IMG/VR virus record: IMGVR_UViG_3300013006_000145
Location: 1-21,685 of that record
Length of the DNA: 21,685 nt
DNA from: a virus
Reading direction: 5' to 3' (one strand)
Shown: piece by piece, positions 1-5,281 of the stretch
Position numbering within the stretch: position 1 is the first letter of the stretch
Layout of the letters: every line of letters begins with the position of its first letter
Position numbers and translations under genes: made by a program
The notes under the pieces: model-generated
Databases searched by the model: none
Seen by the model: only the letters and a program-made list of their open reading frames with translations
Told to the model about the DNA's origin: nothing

Positions 1-69
1 CAATGTTTCTACTTCTGAATATGCTGATTAAGTTAACATCACAGCAGGAAGTTCATTTTCGTCTGCTTC

Positions 70-366
70 TCATTTTTTATTTTTTAATAATTGTGATTTT
101 TCTTTATACCATTCTATTGCTTCTTCCCAAGTATTTTCAAATAAATTAGAATCTTGATATTTACTACTTCTTTTTATTGCTTCTGATTGTATTTCCTTAT
201 CTGATATTTCTTCCCTATGACCTTGATTAAAAGCATTCATTTCTTCTTGTTTGTGCATTTCTATTGCATTTCTTACAATTTCATTATACTTCTTCACACC
301 TACTGCTCTTGCAATTATTGAGAAACTACCTTCTAATTGTTCTATTAGATATTCTACTGATGTCAT
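70..366 (-). CDS. Small phage protein of the MTxVEWL/KQQI family, copy 1
   Basis: A 98-aa soluble, charged protein with no signal peptide. Its N-terminus (MTSVEYLIEQL) and the later EMHKQEE...AFNQG stretch match the 76-aa protein at 3308..3538 (MTPVEWLFEKL, ELEKQQIEITDA) and the middle of the protein at 369..557 (EMHKQEIIEACNLG). I infer one paralogous family. From memory, short proteins opening MTxVEWL and carrying a KxQI motif are common in Bacteroidota phages and have no assigned role. The gene follows 369..557 by two bases, so it is in the same operon. The ATG start is supported by the conserved MTxVE opening. The C-terminal half is lysine/glutamate rich. The 69 bases beyond its stop hold no gene I can support. 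Confidence 0.75.
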   Translation of the reverse strand: MTSVEYLIEQLEGSFSIIARAVGVKKYNEIVRNAIEMHKQEEMNAFNQGHREEISDKEIQSEAIKRSSKYQDSNLFENTWEEAIEWYKEKSQLLKNKK

Positions 367-368
367 AA

Positions 369-557
369 TTAATCGTTTTTAAATGTTTCTTGATAATATT
401 CTTCTGCATTTTCTACAAAGTATCCCAAATTACAAGCCTCTATTATCTCTTGCTTGTGCATTTCTTTGACTTGTTCAAATGCTTTTAATAAATCATTACC
501 AATAAAGTAATGCCGTAAGTGTCTTACCTGTTCTAACTTGCATTGATAAGTAGGCAA
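369..557 (-). CDS. Small phage protein of the KQQI family, copy 2, TTG start
   Basis: A 62-aa protein whose only plausible full-length start is TTG: an in-frame TAA lies 12 bases upstream and the next in-frame ATG falls in the middle of the conserved part (EMHKQEII). It shares EMHKQEIIEACNLG and the following acidic/aromatic stretch (NAEEYYQETF) with the neighbouring 98-aa protein and with 3308..3538, but lacks the MTxVEWL opening. It may therefore be a shortened or diverged copy. Function is unknown. A start at the internal ATG would give a peptide of about 30 residues and cannot be excluded. The 78 bases upstream hold only a weak 6-bp hairpin. Confidence 0.6.
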   Translation of the reverse strand: MPTYQCKLEQVRHLRHYFIGNDLLKAFEQVKEMHKQEIIEACNLGYFVENAEEYYQETFKND

Positions 558-635
558 TTTTGTGCTTAGTTAATAAGTCACAAGCTTTGGTCGACAAGTC
601 AACCTGGTAGTCTCGTAGTATCAAAAGTTGTAAAT

Positions 636-1079
636 TTAGAAAGTTATGATAATGAAATAAATGTAACCTAGTACATCTTTAACTCGAAATGTGTATGTTG
701 TATTTCTGCGATTTTCAGTCCAACGAGTTTTATTCAATGACCATGTTGTAGTAGAGTTTCTGCTAAATGAATATGGTGGCTTTCCTCCAGTAGCTTTAAA
801 TGTAACAGTATTGGCTGTTTTACTTAATACATCCATTTTTACATTGGTGTACATGGTGCAATTAGATGTTTTTACGCAGTTTTTTGCATCCTTAGTGTTT
901 ACGATATGTTGACCTGCAGAAACATTAAAAAAGGTATCTTTTGTTTGATATGCGCCACCATCTATAGAAAATGTGTATGGTGGTGTACCTCCAGTACCTT
1001 TTACTTTAATAAATCCGCCTTCAAACTCTTGAGCGTAGCATGTTCCTGACATCAGGAAAACGATAAGTAATAATCTCAT
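636..1079 (-). CDS. Secreted protein with two SprB-like repeats
   Basis: A 147-aa protein with a clear signal peptide: MR, then a hydrophobic stretch LLLIVFLM, then SGTCYA-Q, most likely cut after residue 16. C14 is not in a good lipobox because T, not G/A/S, precedes it. Residues 26-70 read GTGGTPPYTFSIDGGAY...FFNVSAGQHIV...DAKNC. This is the pattern of SprB repeats (Pfam SprB family) found in Bacteroidota gliding and surface adhesins. A second, diverged copy (KATGGKPPYSFS...) covers about residues 92-138. There is no recognisable type IX secretion C-terminal domain. The start overlaps the stop of the upstream membrane-protein gene by four bases (ATGA). A secreted adhesin-like mini-protein in a phage early region is unexpected; a host-surface or exclusion role is only inference. 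Confidence 0.75.
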   Translation of the reverse strand: MRLLLIVFLMSGTCYAQEFEGGFIKVKGTGGTPPYTFSIDGGAYQTKDTFFNVSAGQHIVNTKDAKNCVKTSNCTMYTNVKMDVLSKTANTVTFKATGGKPPYSFSRNSTTTWSLNKTRWTENRRNTTYTFRVKDVLGYIYFIIITF

Positions 1080-1300
1080 GATAGTATCAATTTTAAAATT
1101 AATAATGGCATTGCCCCATAGATTGTGTAAAGTATATCATTGACATCCGGTGTACCTTTGCCACTTACATAATCGTAAACTTCCTTACCTGTTGCAATAG
1201 CTATTACTAGTATGATTGCAGGTATTGGTTGCATAAATAACTGTGCAATAATGTAGATGCAGAACCCTGCAAGAAAATGGTATTGTTTATCTATTGGCAT
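1076..1300 (-). CDS. Small membrane protein with DKxxHF...KExxD motif
   Basis: A 74-aa protein with two hydrophobic segments, about residues 10-36 (AGFCIYIIAQLF...AIILVIAIA) and 58-73. Conserved-looking polar residues flank them: DKQYHFLAG at 4-12, GKEVYDYVSGKGTPDVND at 38-55, then YTIYGA. This DKxxHF / KExxDxxxxxGxxDxxD layout recalls small membrane proteins of the YfiM/DUF2279 or VanZ-like type; that assignment is from memory and tentative. The start lies inside the end of the upstream 50-aa gene and the stop overlaps the start of the SprB-like gene, so translation is probably coupled. Confidence 0.7.
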   Translation of the reverse strand: MPIDKQYHFLAGFCIYIIAQLFMQPIPAIILVIAIATGKEVYDYVSGKGTPDVNDILYTIYGAMPLLILKLILS

Positions 1301-1439
1301 TGTTTATGTCATTATGATAATGTAATACTGTTTCAATTGCTTTTGTAACTTCGGATGGTTTTTGCATGTGTACCTCGTCATCACCTATGCGCCAAGCGTG
1401 AAAGGTTTGTAAAATCAAAAGTGCTTCTTGTAGTGTCAT
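1287..1439 (-). CDS. Small soluble protein, 50 aa
   Basis: A 50-aa ORF opening MTLQEALLILQTFHAWRIGD and ending ...YHNDINNANR. It fills a gap in the gene chain and overlaps the start of the next gene (1076..1300) by 14 bases, as expected in this tightly packed operon. The composition is that of a soluble, helical, mildly acidic protein. From memory, short proteins pairing an early W-R with a KAIE-type helix are frequent in Bacteroidota phages, with no known role. The bases before the ATG (TTACAACAAA) are A-rich, as at neighbouring starts. Confidence 0.6.
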   Translation of the reverse strand: MTLQEALLILQTFHAWRIGDDEVHMQKPSEVTKAIETVLHYHNDINNANR

Positions 1440-1499
1440 TTTGTTGTAAGTTTATAAGTTTACATTTATTGTTTAGTTGTCAGTTTTTACGCTTACTTT

Positions 1500-1589
1500 T
1501 TAATTGTTATTTACAATCTTATCAAATAGCTTATTTATTGCCCATTTAAGCAACTCATAGGCAATAAGAATAACTATTAATTTAAACAT
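1500..1589 (-). CDS. Tiny membrane peptide, 29 aa
   Basis: A 29-aa ORF (MFKLIVILIAYELLKWAINK...) whose ATG overlaps the last codons of the 89-aa membrane protein gene by eight bases. It is one hydrophobic segment followed by a basic amphipathic tail, so probably a single-pass membrane peptide. Similar tiny membrane ORFs sit at 1838..1942 and 4961..5047, which favours a real gene. The evidence is position and composition only. The 60 bases between its stop and the next start hold nothing I recognise. Confidence 0.45.
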   Translation of the reverse strand: MFKLIVILIAYELLKWAINKLFDKIVNNN

Positions 1590-1851
1590 AAAGTGTAGCC
1601 CATAATAAGTTAGCAACAGCCCCAATAAAAAACATCATCCACACCTGGTTGATTACTGGCATTGATTCGGCATTTCCGATTTTCTTCGGACCAACTGCAT
1701 AACCATTAAAACCAAAGATTAAACCTGATCCAATGAACGCAGCTGCCATGCCGGCAAACCCTTGAAACCAATATTGTTTATCGGGGAAAAATACTGGATG
1801 TATAAACCCAACAAGTAAAGCCATCCCTATTAAATTTTTAATTGTCTTCAT
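1582..1851 (-). CDS. Membrane protein, 89 aa, unknown
   Basis: An 89-aa protein with three probable membrane segments: about residues 7-22 (LIGMALLVGFIHPVFF), 30-50 (GFAGMAAAFIGSGLIFGFNGY) and 68-88 (QVWMMFFIGAVANLLWATLYV). The glycine- and alanine-rich middle segment suggests tight helix packing. I do not recognise the family. It sits in a run of small membrane proteins (1076..1942) whose genes overlap one another. Such clusters in phages often contain superinfection-exclusion or host-takeover factors, but nothing in this sequence demonstrates that. Confidence 0.7.
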   Translation of the reverse strand: MKTIKNLIGMALLVGFIHPVFFPDKQYWFQGFAGMAAAFIGSGLIFGFNGYAVGPKKIGNAESMPVINQVWMMFFIGAVANLLWATLYV

Positions 1852-1942
1852 TGTAGTTATTATTTTTATGATTTATCAAATGTACATAAAGTATGGATAC
1901 AATTATTACTATAACAAATTCAAATATTAAAGCTATCCACAT
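1838..1942 (-). CDS. Tiny membrane peptide, 34 aa
   Basis: A 34-aa ORF with a long N-terminal hydrophobic stretch (MWIALIFEFVIVIIVSILYV) and an Asn-rich polar tail. It begins three bases after the stop of 1946..2188 and overlaps the start of 1582..1851 by 14 bases, so it exactly fills the gap between two accepted genes. It is likely a single-pass membrane peptide of unknown role. Confidence 0.5.
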   Translation of the reverse strand: MWIALIFEFVIVIIVSILYVHLINHKNNNYNEDN

Positions 1943-1945
1943 AAG

Positions 1946-2188
1946 TTAAGATTTATAGTTAAAACCTTTTGCAATACCATCTTTAACACCAGCAGAATAC
2001 ATTTTTAATAAAGTCAAGCTATTAACTTTAAATGTTACTAAATATAAAATATCATTAGGATCAACTGTACTGTTGTGTAATTCTTTAGATAATATTTGTA
2101 TACCAGCCTCTTCTATATATTTTATTCTACTTTCAAATAGAACTAAAGTAGTTGTAAATTCTCCAAAGTAATCGATTTCTTTTGACAT
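1946..2188 (-). CDS. Hypothetical protein, 80 aa
   Basis: An 80-aa soluble protein (MSKEIDYFGEF...) with no signal peptide, membrane segment or motif that I recognise. The composition (isoleucine, leucine, lysine, glutamate) suggests a compact mixed alpha/beta domain. The ATG is preceded by an A-rich leader (ATAAATAAAAAAAC). It follows the SSB-like gene after a 74-bp gap, the largest gap on this side of the operon, where I see no promoter or terminator. Confidence 0.65.
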   Translation of the reverse strand: MSKEIDYFGEFTTTLVLFESRIKYIEEAGIQILSKELHNSTVDPNDILYLVTFKVNSLTLLKMYSAGVKDGIAKGFNYKS

Positions 2189-2262
2189 GTTTTTTTATTT
2201 ATTTGATGATGATGAATAATTTAAAATGTGCGTTGATAGCTGGTCGCACCCCCATATTGGAT

Positions 2263-2823
2263 TTAAAACGGAACGTCTAAGTCATCTTGTTTGCTGTTTG
2301 CAAACTTAGATTTAACCATTGCTTCAAGATGCTCCATCATGTCGGAGTCATCCCAAACATCAACGCCTTTAACTTTGATTTTTTTCATAGATGGTAAGCC
2401 GTTAGGGTTATCTTTTGTGTAGGCCCACTTGATAGCTTTGCCATCTTGTTTGATAAACATTGTGGTCTTAGTTTTGCCGTCTGTAGTCTCAGATTTAGGC
2501 ATTAATTCTACATCTTTTGACAAGTCAACATTTGGCAATGTCTTTAGAAATGCAGATGCATAACCACTGCTGTACTTCATTTGCAAAGATGCTTTAGTGT
2601 CACCATCTTCAATGGTTACGTTCCACTCTTTACCATAATCAGTCTGCCTGGTGGCAATGTCGGTAATCTTACCACTCCAGCCGTGATACTGCTCTTCATG
2701 GATAAGCTTACCATCTTTTGTTTGTCTCATTTTTGATGTCGCTGTTGGAAATTGCACACGTCTGCAGATTTTACCATCCGAAATGGTAAGGTAGATAGCA
2801 GAATTTTTAATTATTGATCCCAT
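2263..2823 (-). CDS. ssb: Single-stranded DNA-binding protein, phage SSB-like
   Basis: A 186-aa protein probably made of one OB-fold-like beta domain (residues about 1-135) followed by a charged region (residues 136-180) and a short acidic tail ending DDLDVPF. A C-terminal D-x-P-F tip is the hallmark by which bacterial and phage SSBs recruit replication and repair partners. The N-terminal part has alternating beta-type segments (IYLTISDGKICRRVQF, YGKEWNVTIEDG). Similar SSBs occur in Bacteroidota phages. It lies two genes beyond a PD-(D/E)XK nuclease, consistent with replication or recombination. The ATG context (CAACCAATGG) resembles the two preceding genes. The reading frame is also open upstream of the ATG, back to an A10 run at the end of the zinc-ribbon gene. 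Confidence 0.75.
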   Translation of the reverse strand: MGSIIKNSAIYLTISDGKICRRVQFPTATSKMRQTKDGKLIHEEQYHGWSGKITDIATRQTDYGKEWNVTIEDGDTKASLQMKYSSGYASAFLKTLPNVDLSKDVELMPKSETTDGKTKTTMFIKQDGKAIKWAYTKDNPNGLPSMKKIKVKGVDVWDDSDMMEHLEAMVKSKFANSKQDDLDVPF

Positions 2824-2840
2824 TGGTTGTATTATAGTGT

Positions 2841-3041
2841 TTACGACACTAGCGTTAAATTTTTTTTTTGTTCGGTTGATAAATGTTTAATCCACTTAAA
2901 ACAATCTATACAATAAGCTGATATGTGTGGTCCATTGGTAGCACCATACCATCTATTTTCTTTATCACAATGTTTACAAAAAAGTAAATCATCATTATAA
3001 TTAGATTCGTAATATGGTGTAGTTTCTGTAAATAATTCCAT
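2841..3041 (-). CDS. Zinc-ribbon-like protein, CxxC...CxxC, 66 aa
   Basis: A 66-aa protein with C22-K-H-C25 and C44-I-D-C47, eighteen residues apart, a spacing suited to one structural zinc ion. Aromatic residues (W31, Y32, F48, W50) surround the site. The N-terminus is acidic and the C-terminus lysine-rich. A nucleic-acid or protein-binding adaptor role is inferred from the fold type alone. The last codons run through ten consecutive A residues before the TAA. The SSB start lies 17 bases past the stop, in the -1 frame. The start shares the AAACCAATGG context with the gene upstream. Confidence 0.7.
   Translation of the reverse strand: MELFTETTPYYESNYNDDLLFCKHCDKENRWYGATNGPHISAYCIDCFKWIKHLSTEQKKNLTLVS
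2860..2869 (-). other. A10 homopolymer, possible slippage site between zinc-ribbon and SSB genes
   Basis: Ten A residues on the coding strand near the 3' end of the zinc-ribbon gene. A one-base slip into the -1 frame here (or one extra A in the mRNA) avoids the zinc-ribbon stop. It leads through twelve open codons directly into the SSB reading frame, so a zinc-ribbon/SSB fusion is possible. It could equally be chance, or a sequencing-sensitive run. Confidence 0.3.
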
Positions 3042-3065
3042 TGGTTTAATTGTGATAGTAAGGTA

Positions 3066-3275
3066 TCAGCTTTTAATATTGTAATTTATAAATTCTAGAT
3101 TTTGATTAATTTCTTTTAATGTATTAGCAATATTGATAAGTACAGTTAACTTATAAGTTTCAATGTCTGTTTTTAACATATCTGTAAAATTAATTTGTTC
3201 AGTTGGTTTAGTTAAATTAACCGAAATCATACTGAATAATTCATCAGATTCATTTATTAATTGTGTAATGTCCAT
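3066..3275 (-). CDS. Hypothetical protein, 69 aa
   Basis: A 69-aa, mostly helical protein (MDITQLINESDELFSMIS...). The second half (LTVLINIANTLKEINQNLEFINYNI) has heptad-like spacing of I/L residues and could form a short coiled coil. No family is recognised. It lies between the KQQI-family gene 3308..3538 and the zinc-ribbon gene, with gaps of 32 and 24 bases. Its ATG lies in the context TTTAAACCAATGG, almost identical to that of the next gene. Confidence 0.65.
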   Translation of the reverse strand: MDITQLINESDELFSMISVNLTKPTEQINFTDMLKTDIETYKLTVLINIANTLKEINQNLEFINYNIKS

Positions 3276-3307
3276 TGGTTTAAATATGGCTGTATCGGTG
3301 CCACCGT

Positions 3308-3538
3308 TTATGATTTATTATTTATTTTTTCTATAGTCCATCGAATACCTGCAATAAAAGCTGATTTTTGTCCAAAATCTGTAATATTATATCTAGTTAA
3401 ACATTTTTTTATATCAGCATCAGTAATTTCTATTTGTTGTTTTTCTAATTCTTTTGCTTCATCTAATATATTACGCCATGACCATTTATCTTTTGGTTCA
3501 ATCCATAATTTTTCAAATAACCATTCTACTGGTGTCAT
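3308..3538 (-). CDS. Small phage protein of the MTxVEWL/KQQI family, copy 3
   Basis: A 76-aa soluble protein opening MTPVEWLFEKLWI, with ELEKQQIEITDADIKKC in the middle and a C-terminal helix (FIAGIRWTIEKINN). The opening and the KQQI segment match the proteins at 70..366 and 369..557, so these are three diverged paralogues in one operon. From memory this is the most typical member: MTxVEWL proteins are widespread in Bacteroidota phages, of unknown role. The ATG follows the nuclease stop by two bases, so translation is probably coupled. Confidence 0.75.
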   Translation of the reverse strand: MTPVEWLFEKLWIEPKDKWSWRNILDEAKELEKQQIEITDADIKKCLTRYNITDFGQKSAFIAGIRWTIEKINNKS

Positions 3539-3540
3539 AT

Positions 3541-4293
3541 TTACAATTTATGTGTTAATGAATAAGTTTTAATTCTAGGCTTCATGTCGCTATTTTGCGC
3601 ATCCCATAAAAGCTTAGTTGCGTTAAATAGTTTTAAGTCATTTGCACGCTCAGCATCTTCACGTATTATCAACTGCCAACCTGCACCTTGAATGGCACCA
3701 TTTTTACCGGCTGTACGTGTTTTAGCATTTAGCCAAAGTATTGCGACATGGTCGATAACATTGATTGATTTGTAGGCATCAATCATAAGCTGATTGTAAG
3801 CCGCTAATTGTAGCCAGTAATGGTCGTAGATAGTATTTGATGTCTTAATATCAATAAGGTAGTTTTTGCCGTTTATTTGCGTTACACGGTCAACTGTTCC
3901 AGCGTAGCCTAATTGCTCACTAATAAAGTTAATCTCAGAATACATTATTTCCTGATCTACTTGTTGCCTGTACTCTACATAACGCTCGAACATGGTCCAC
4001 TCGGACATTTTAAAATTGATGTTGCCTCCGTTATCTAATAAGTTAACCTCTTCACCTGCATCATAACGCTCAGTAAGGCTGTGTACGATAGAACCGCGTC
4101 TACCTGCCTCATCTCTGATTGTGTCAGCCTCTTCGCCAACTTGTTTTAGCCAACTGAAAAAATGTGCATCTTTAGGATAAGCTTGTAGAATAGTTGTAAC
4201 TGATGGGATAAATGCCCCTGATTCTGCAGTGTAGAATCTGTTGTCGGTAAATGTAATTTGACGCTGATTAGTGTCGATAAAGAAGTTGCTCAT
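3541..4293 (-). CDS. PD-(D/E)XK nuclease, RecB/Cas4-like exonuclease
   Basis: A 250-aa protein with the ordered motifs of the RecB/Cas4/lambda-exonuclease-like nuclease fold: GSIVH71, E120 in YSEINFISEQLGYAGTVDRV with D135, then the core LID148-I-K150-TS, and Q162-L-A-A-Y-N. D135, D148 and K150 would bind the metal and activate water; H71 and the Q-xxx-Y motif fit the RecB/Cas4 subgroup. There are no clustered cysteines for an iron-sulphur site, which argues against true Cas4. The likely role is processing of DNA ends during phage replication or recombination, alongside the SSB-like protein downstream. No annealing protein of the RecT/Erf type is visible in the window. The start is the first ATG in frame, after an AT-rich leader. 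Confidence 0.8.
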   Translation of the reverse strand: MSNFFIDTNQRQITFTDNRFYTAESGAFIPSVTTILQAYPKDAHFFSWLKQVGEEADTIRDEAGRRGSIVHSLTERYDAGEEVNLLDNGGNINFKMSEWTMFERYVEYRQQVDQEIMYSEINFISEQLGYAGTVDRVTQINGKNYLIDIKTSNTIYDHYWLQLAAYNQLMIDAYKSINVIDHVAILWLNAKTRTAGKNGAIQGAGWQLIIREDAERANDLKLFNATKLLWDAQNSDMKPRIKTYSLTHKL

Positions 4294-4304
4294 GTTGTTT
4301 TAAT

Positions 4305-4451
4305 TTAGTTTTTGGAATTTGGTTTATGATTCTTGATTGTCGGTGTTGTTTGACTAGAATGTCTATTATAGAACTCCACTCTTTTAATTTCTGCGATTTC
4401 TTCTCGCGTCTTGAATATTTTGTCATACAATTTTTTTAAGTATTTTACCAT
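4305..4451 (-). CDS. Small basic protein, 48 aa
   Basis: A 48-aa ORF opening MVKYLKKLYDKIFKTREEIAEIKR, then a polar Thr/Asn/Lys-rich tail. The ATG overlaps the end of the upstream gene by seven bases (ATGGTAA) and the stop is 11 bases before the nuclease start, so it fits the chain exactly. It is strongly basic, with a predicted amphipathic helix at residues 1-27. Function unknown. Confidence 0.55.
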   Translation of the reverse strand: MVKYLKKLYDKIFKTREEIAEIKRVEFYNRHSSQTTPTIKNHKPNSKN

Positions 4452-4795
4452 ATGTAATGTTGCTTTTGTAGGTTCAATTGTATCATGTCAATAGCTTTGG
4501 TAAAATCAACACAAGTACAAATAATAAAATCGTAGATATCCTGCTCTTTATAATCACGCTCCATCTCATCCCAGTAGTTGTCAAATGTAAGATGGTAAGT
4601 TTTAGTAACTAAGGTACCAGTACTTATATCTTGAGTCTCAAAATATAGACGGTCATGTCTAAGTAGAAACTGAATAAAAGCATGAATAGGGATAGTTAAT
4701 GAGTTTTCAATGTAATTGTTTTCATGAATCTGCACAATGATAGTATCATGTCTAAGTACAAAGTCATGAATTTGGAATAGTCTCTTTTTTTGCAT
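4445..4795 (-). CDS. Hypothetical protein, 116 aa
   Basis: I start this gene at the ATG giving MQKKRLFQIHDF. Upstream in-frame codons would push it 92 bases into the AT-hook gene, against 32 bases with this start. The product is a soluble beta-rich domain with two similar segments, DFVLRHDTIIVQIHE and QFLLRHDRLYFET, encoded by a 13-bp direct DNA repeat (4653-4665 and 4746-4758), then an acidic helical end (YWDEMERDYKEQDIYDF). The duplication could reflect an internal symmetric fold or chance. No family is recognised. It is translationally linked to the 48-aa gene that follows. Confidence 0.65.
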   Translation of the reverse strand: MQKKRLFQIHDFVLRHDTIIVQIHENNYIENSLTIPIHAFIQFLLRHDRLYFETQDISTGTLVTKTYHLTFDNYWDEMERDYKEQDIYDFIICTCVDFTKAIDMIQLNLQKQHYIW

Positions 4796-4955
4796 TTTGT
4801 TTGATTTTGAATAATGAATAATCTTGTAAAATGTTTTTAGCCGCTGATGGGCCACCGAGTAAACTTATTTGATCATCTGATAAATAAATTAAAACGGGTT
4901 TCTTTTTTTGATTGTCTGGAATAGGCTTCCGCCCTCGCTTTTTTGTTTCTGTCAT
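4764..4955 (-). CDS. AT-hook DNA-binding protein, 63 aa
   Basis: A 63-aa basic protein with an N-terminal RGRKP (residues 7-11), the core of an AT-hook that binds the minor groove of AT-rich DNA. It is followed by KKKPVLIYLSDDQISLLGG, a pattern of beta strand then helix resembling small ribbon-helix-helix repressors. It is the second gene after the promoter at 5067..5098, a usual place for an early regulator. Regulation of this operon, perhaps through the palindrome near 5149, is inference. Its start is five bases after the stop of the 28-aa membrane peptide. Confidence 0.65.
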   Translation of the reverse strand: MTETKKRGRKPIPDNQKKKPVLIYLSDDQISLLGGPSAAKNILQDYSLFKIKQNAKKETIPNS

Positions 4956-4960
4956 GTCTT

Positions 4961-5047
4961 TTAGATTTGGTTAAATAATGAATCGGCTAATAATGCCAAA
5001 ATTATACAGATGGTTACTGTGATTGTGTCTTTAGTTGATTGCTTCAT
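4961..5047 (-). CDS. Tiny membrane peptide, 28 aa, first gene of the left operon
   Basis: A 28-aa ORF (MKQSTKDTITVTICIILALL...) with a short polar start and one hydrophobic segment, residues 9-22. Its ATG lies 20 bases downstream of the promoter -7 box, after a run of nine A residues including the start A. Its stop is five bases before the AT-hook gene. Position as the first ORF after the promoter supports translation; the function is unknown. It may act as a leader peptide as much as a membrane protein. Confidence 0.5.
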   Translation of the reverse strand: MKQSTKDTITVTICIILALLADSLFNQI

Positions 5048-5066
5048 TTTTTTTTGGTTTAGAATT

Positions 5067-5098
5067 CAAATGTAAAATTAGTTTTTTAATTAACCAAA
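5067..5098 (-). promoter_or_regulatory. Bacteroidota-type promoter for the left operon
   Basis: On the minus strand TTTG (5098-5095) is followed after exactly 20 bases by TACATTTG (5074-5067), matching the Bacteroidota housekeeping sigma consensus TTTG-N19/20-TAnnTTTG. It lies after the late-operon terminator and 20 bases before the first ORF of the left operon, so position and sequence agree. It is the only match of this quality among the gaps I inspected. Confidence 0.75.
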
Positions 5099-5140
5099 TA
5101 TTTATAGAATATTTTTTATTTTTTTTATTATATCCTAAAT

Positions 5141-5157
5141 GTCAGGTTAAACCTTAC
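5141..5157. promoter_or_regulatory. Possible operator palindrome upstream of the promoter
   Basis: An 8-1-8 inverted repeat, GTCAGGTTAAACCTTAC, with one mismatched pair; the core AGGTT-A-AACCT is perfect. It sits about 43 bases upstream of the -33 box of the left promoter, where an activator or repressor could bind. There is no second copy in the inspected gaps, so it stays a weak candidate. Confidence 0.25.
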
Positions 5158-5168
5158 AAAATAGATAT

Positions 5169-5204
5169 AAAAAGAAACCCCCAATGTAGAAACATCAAGG
5201 GGGG
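5169..5204 (-). terminator. Rho-independent terminator ending the late operon
   Basis: On the minus strand a C5/G5 outer stem and an ATGT/ACAT inner stem separated by a small internal loop close a TTCT loop. TTTCTTTTT follows at once. It lies about 80 bases past the endolysin stop and just before the left-operon promoter, so it separates the two transcription units. Confidence 0.7.
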
Positions 5205-5233
5205 AAAAAATGAAAATCAACCCAATTTACAAA

Positions 5234-5256
5234 GCTCTAATGTAGACACATTAAGC
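5234..5256 (-). repeat. Hairpin related to the adjacent terminator
   Basis: A perfect 6-bp inverted repeat TAATGT-AGAC-ACATTA with weaker outer pairing. Its sequence AATGTAGACACATTAAG is a near copy of AATGTAGAAACATCAAG inside the terminator 55 bases away, suggesting duplication. It lacks a good T-run on the minus strand, so I do not call it a terminator by itself. Confidence 0.45.
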
Positions 5257-5281
5257 CGATTATTCACTAAACTAAAAAAAA

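Noticed and set aside
1-69. Readthrough extension of the 98-aa protein past its TGA (EADENELPAVMLT)
   Set aside because: Only 13 codons to the next stop and nothing to suggest TGA readthrough.
589-604. Hairpin GGTCGACAAGTCAACC in the gap before the TTG-start gene
   Set aside because: Only six pairs with one G-U on the minus strand and no T-run, so not called as a terminator.
1867-1900. Second TACATTTG -7-like box inside the 34-aa gene
   Set aside because: No TTTG box lies 19-21 bases upstream; the nearest TTG is only 15 bases away.
2195-2251. 18-codon ORF in the gap after the SSB-like gene
   Set aside because: Very short, no characteristic composition, and no support beyond an ATG and stop.
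3541-4293. Cas4 and hence a CRISPR-related locus
   Set aside because: There are no iron-sulphur cysteines, no repeat array and no other cas-like genes; a phage recombination nuclease fits better.
4653-4758. 13-bp direct repeat TCATGTCTAAGTA
   Set aside because: Two copies only, both coding (LRHD in the same protein), best explained by similar protein segments or chance.
4796-4855. Longer N-terminus for the 116-aa protein, starting at 4855
   Set aside because: It would overlap the AT-hook gene by 92 bases; the ATG at 4795 gives a normal short overlap.
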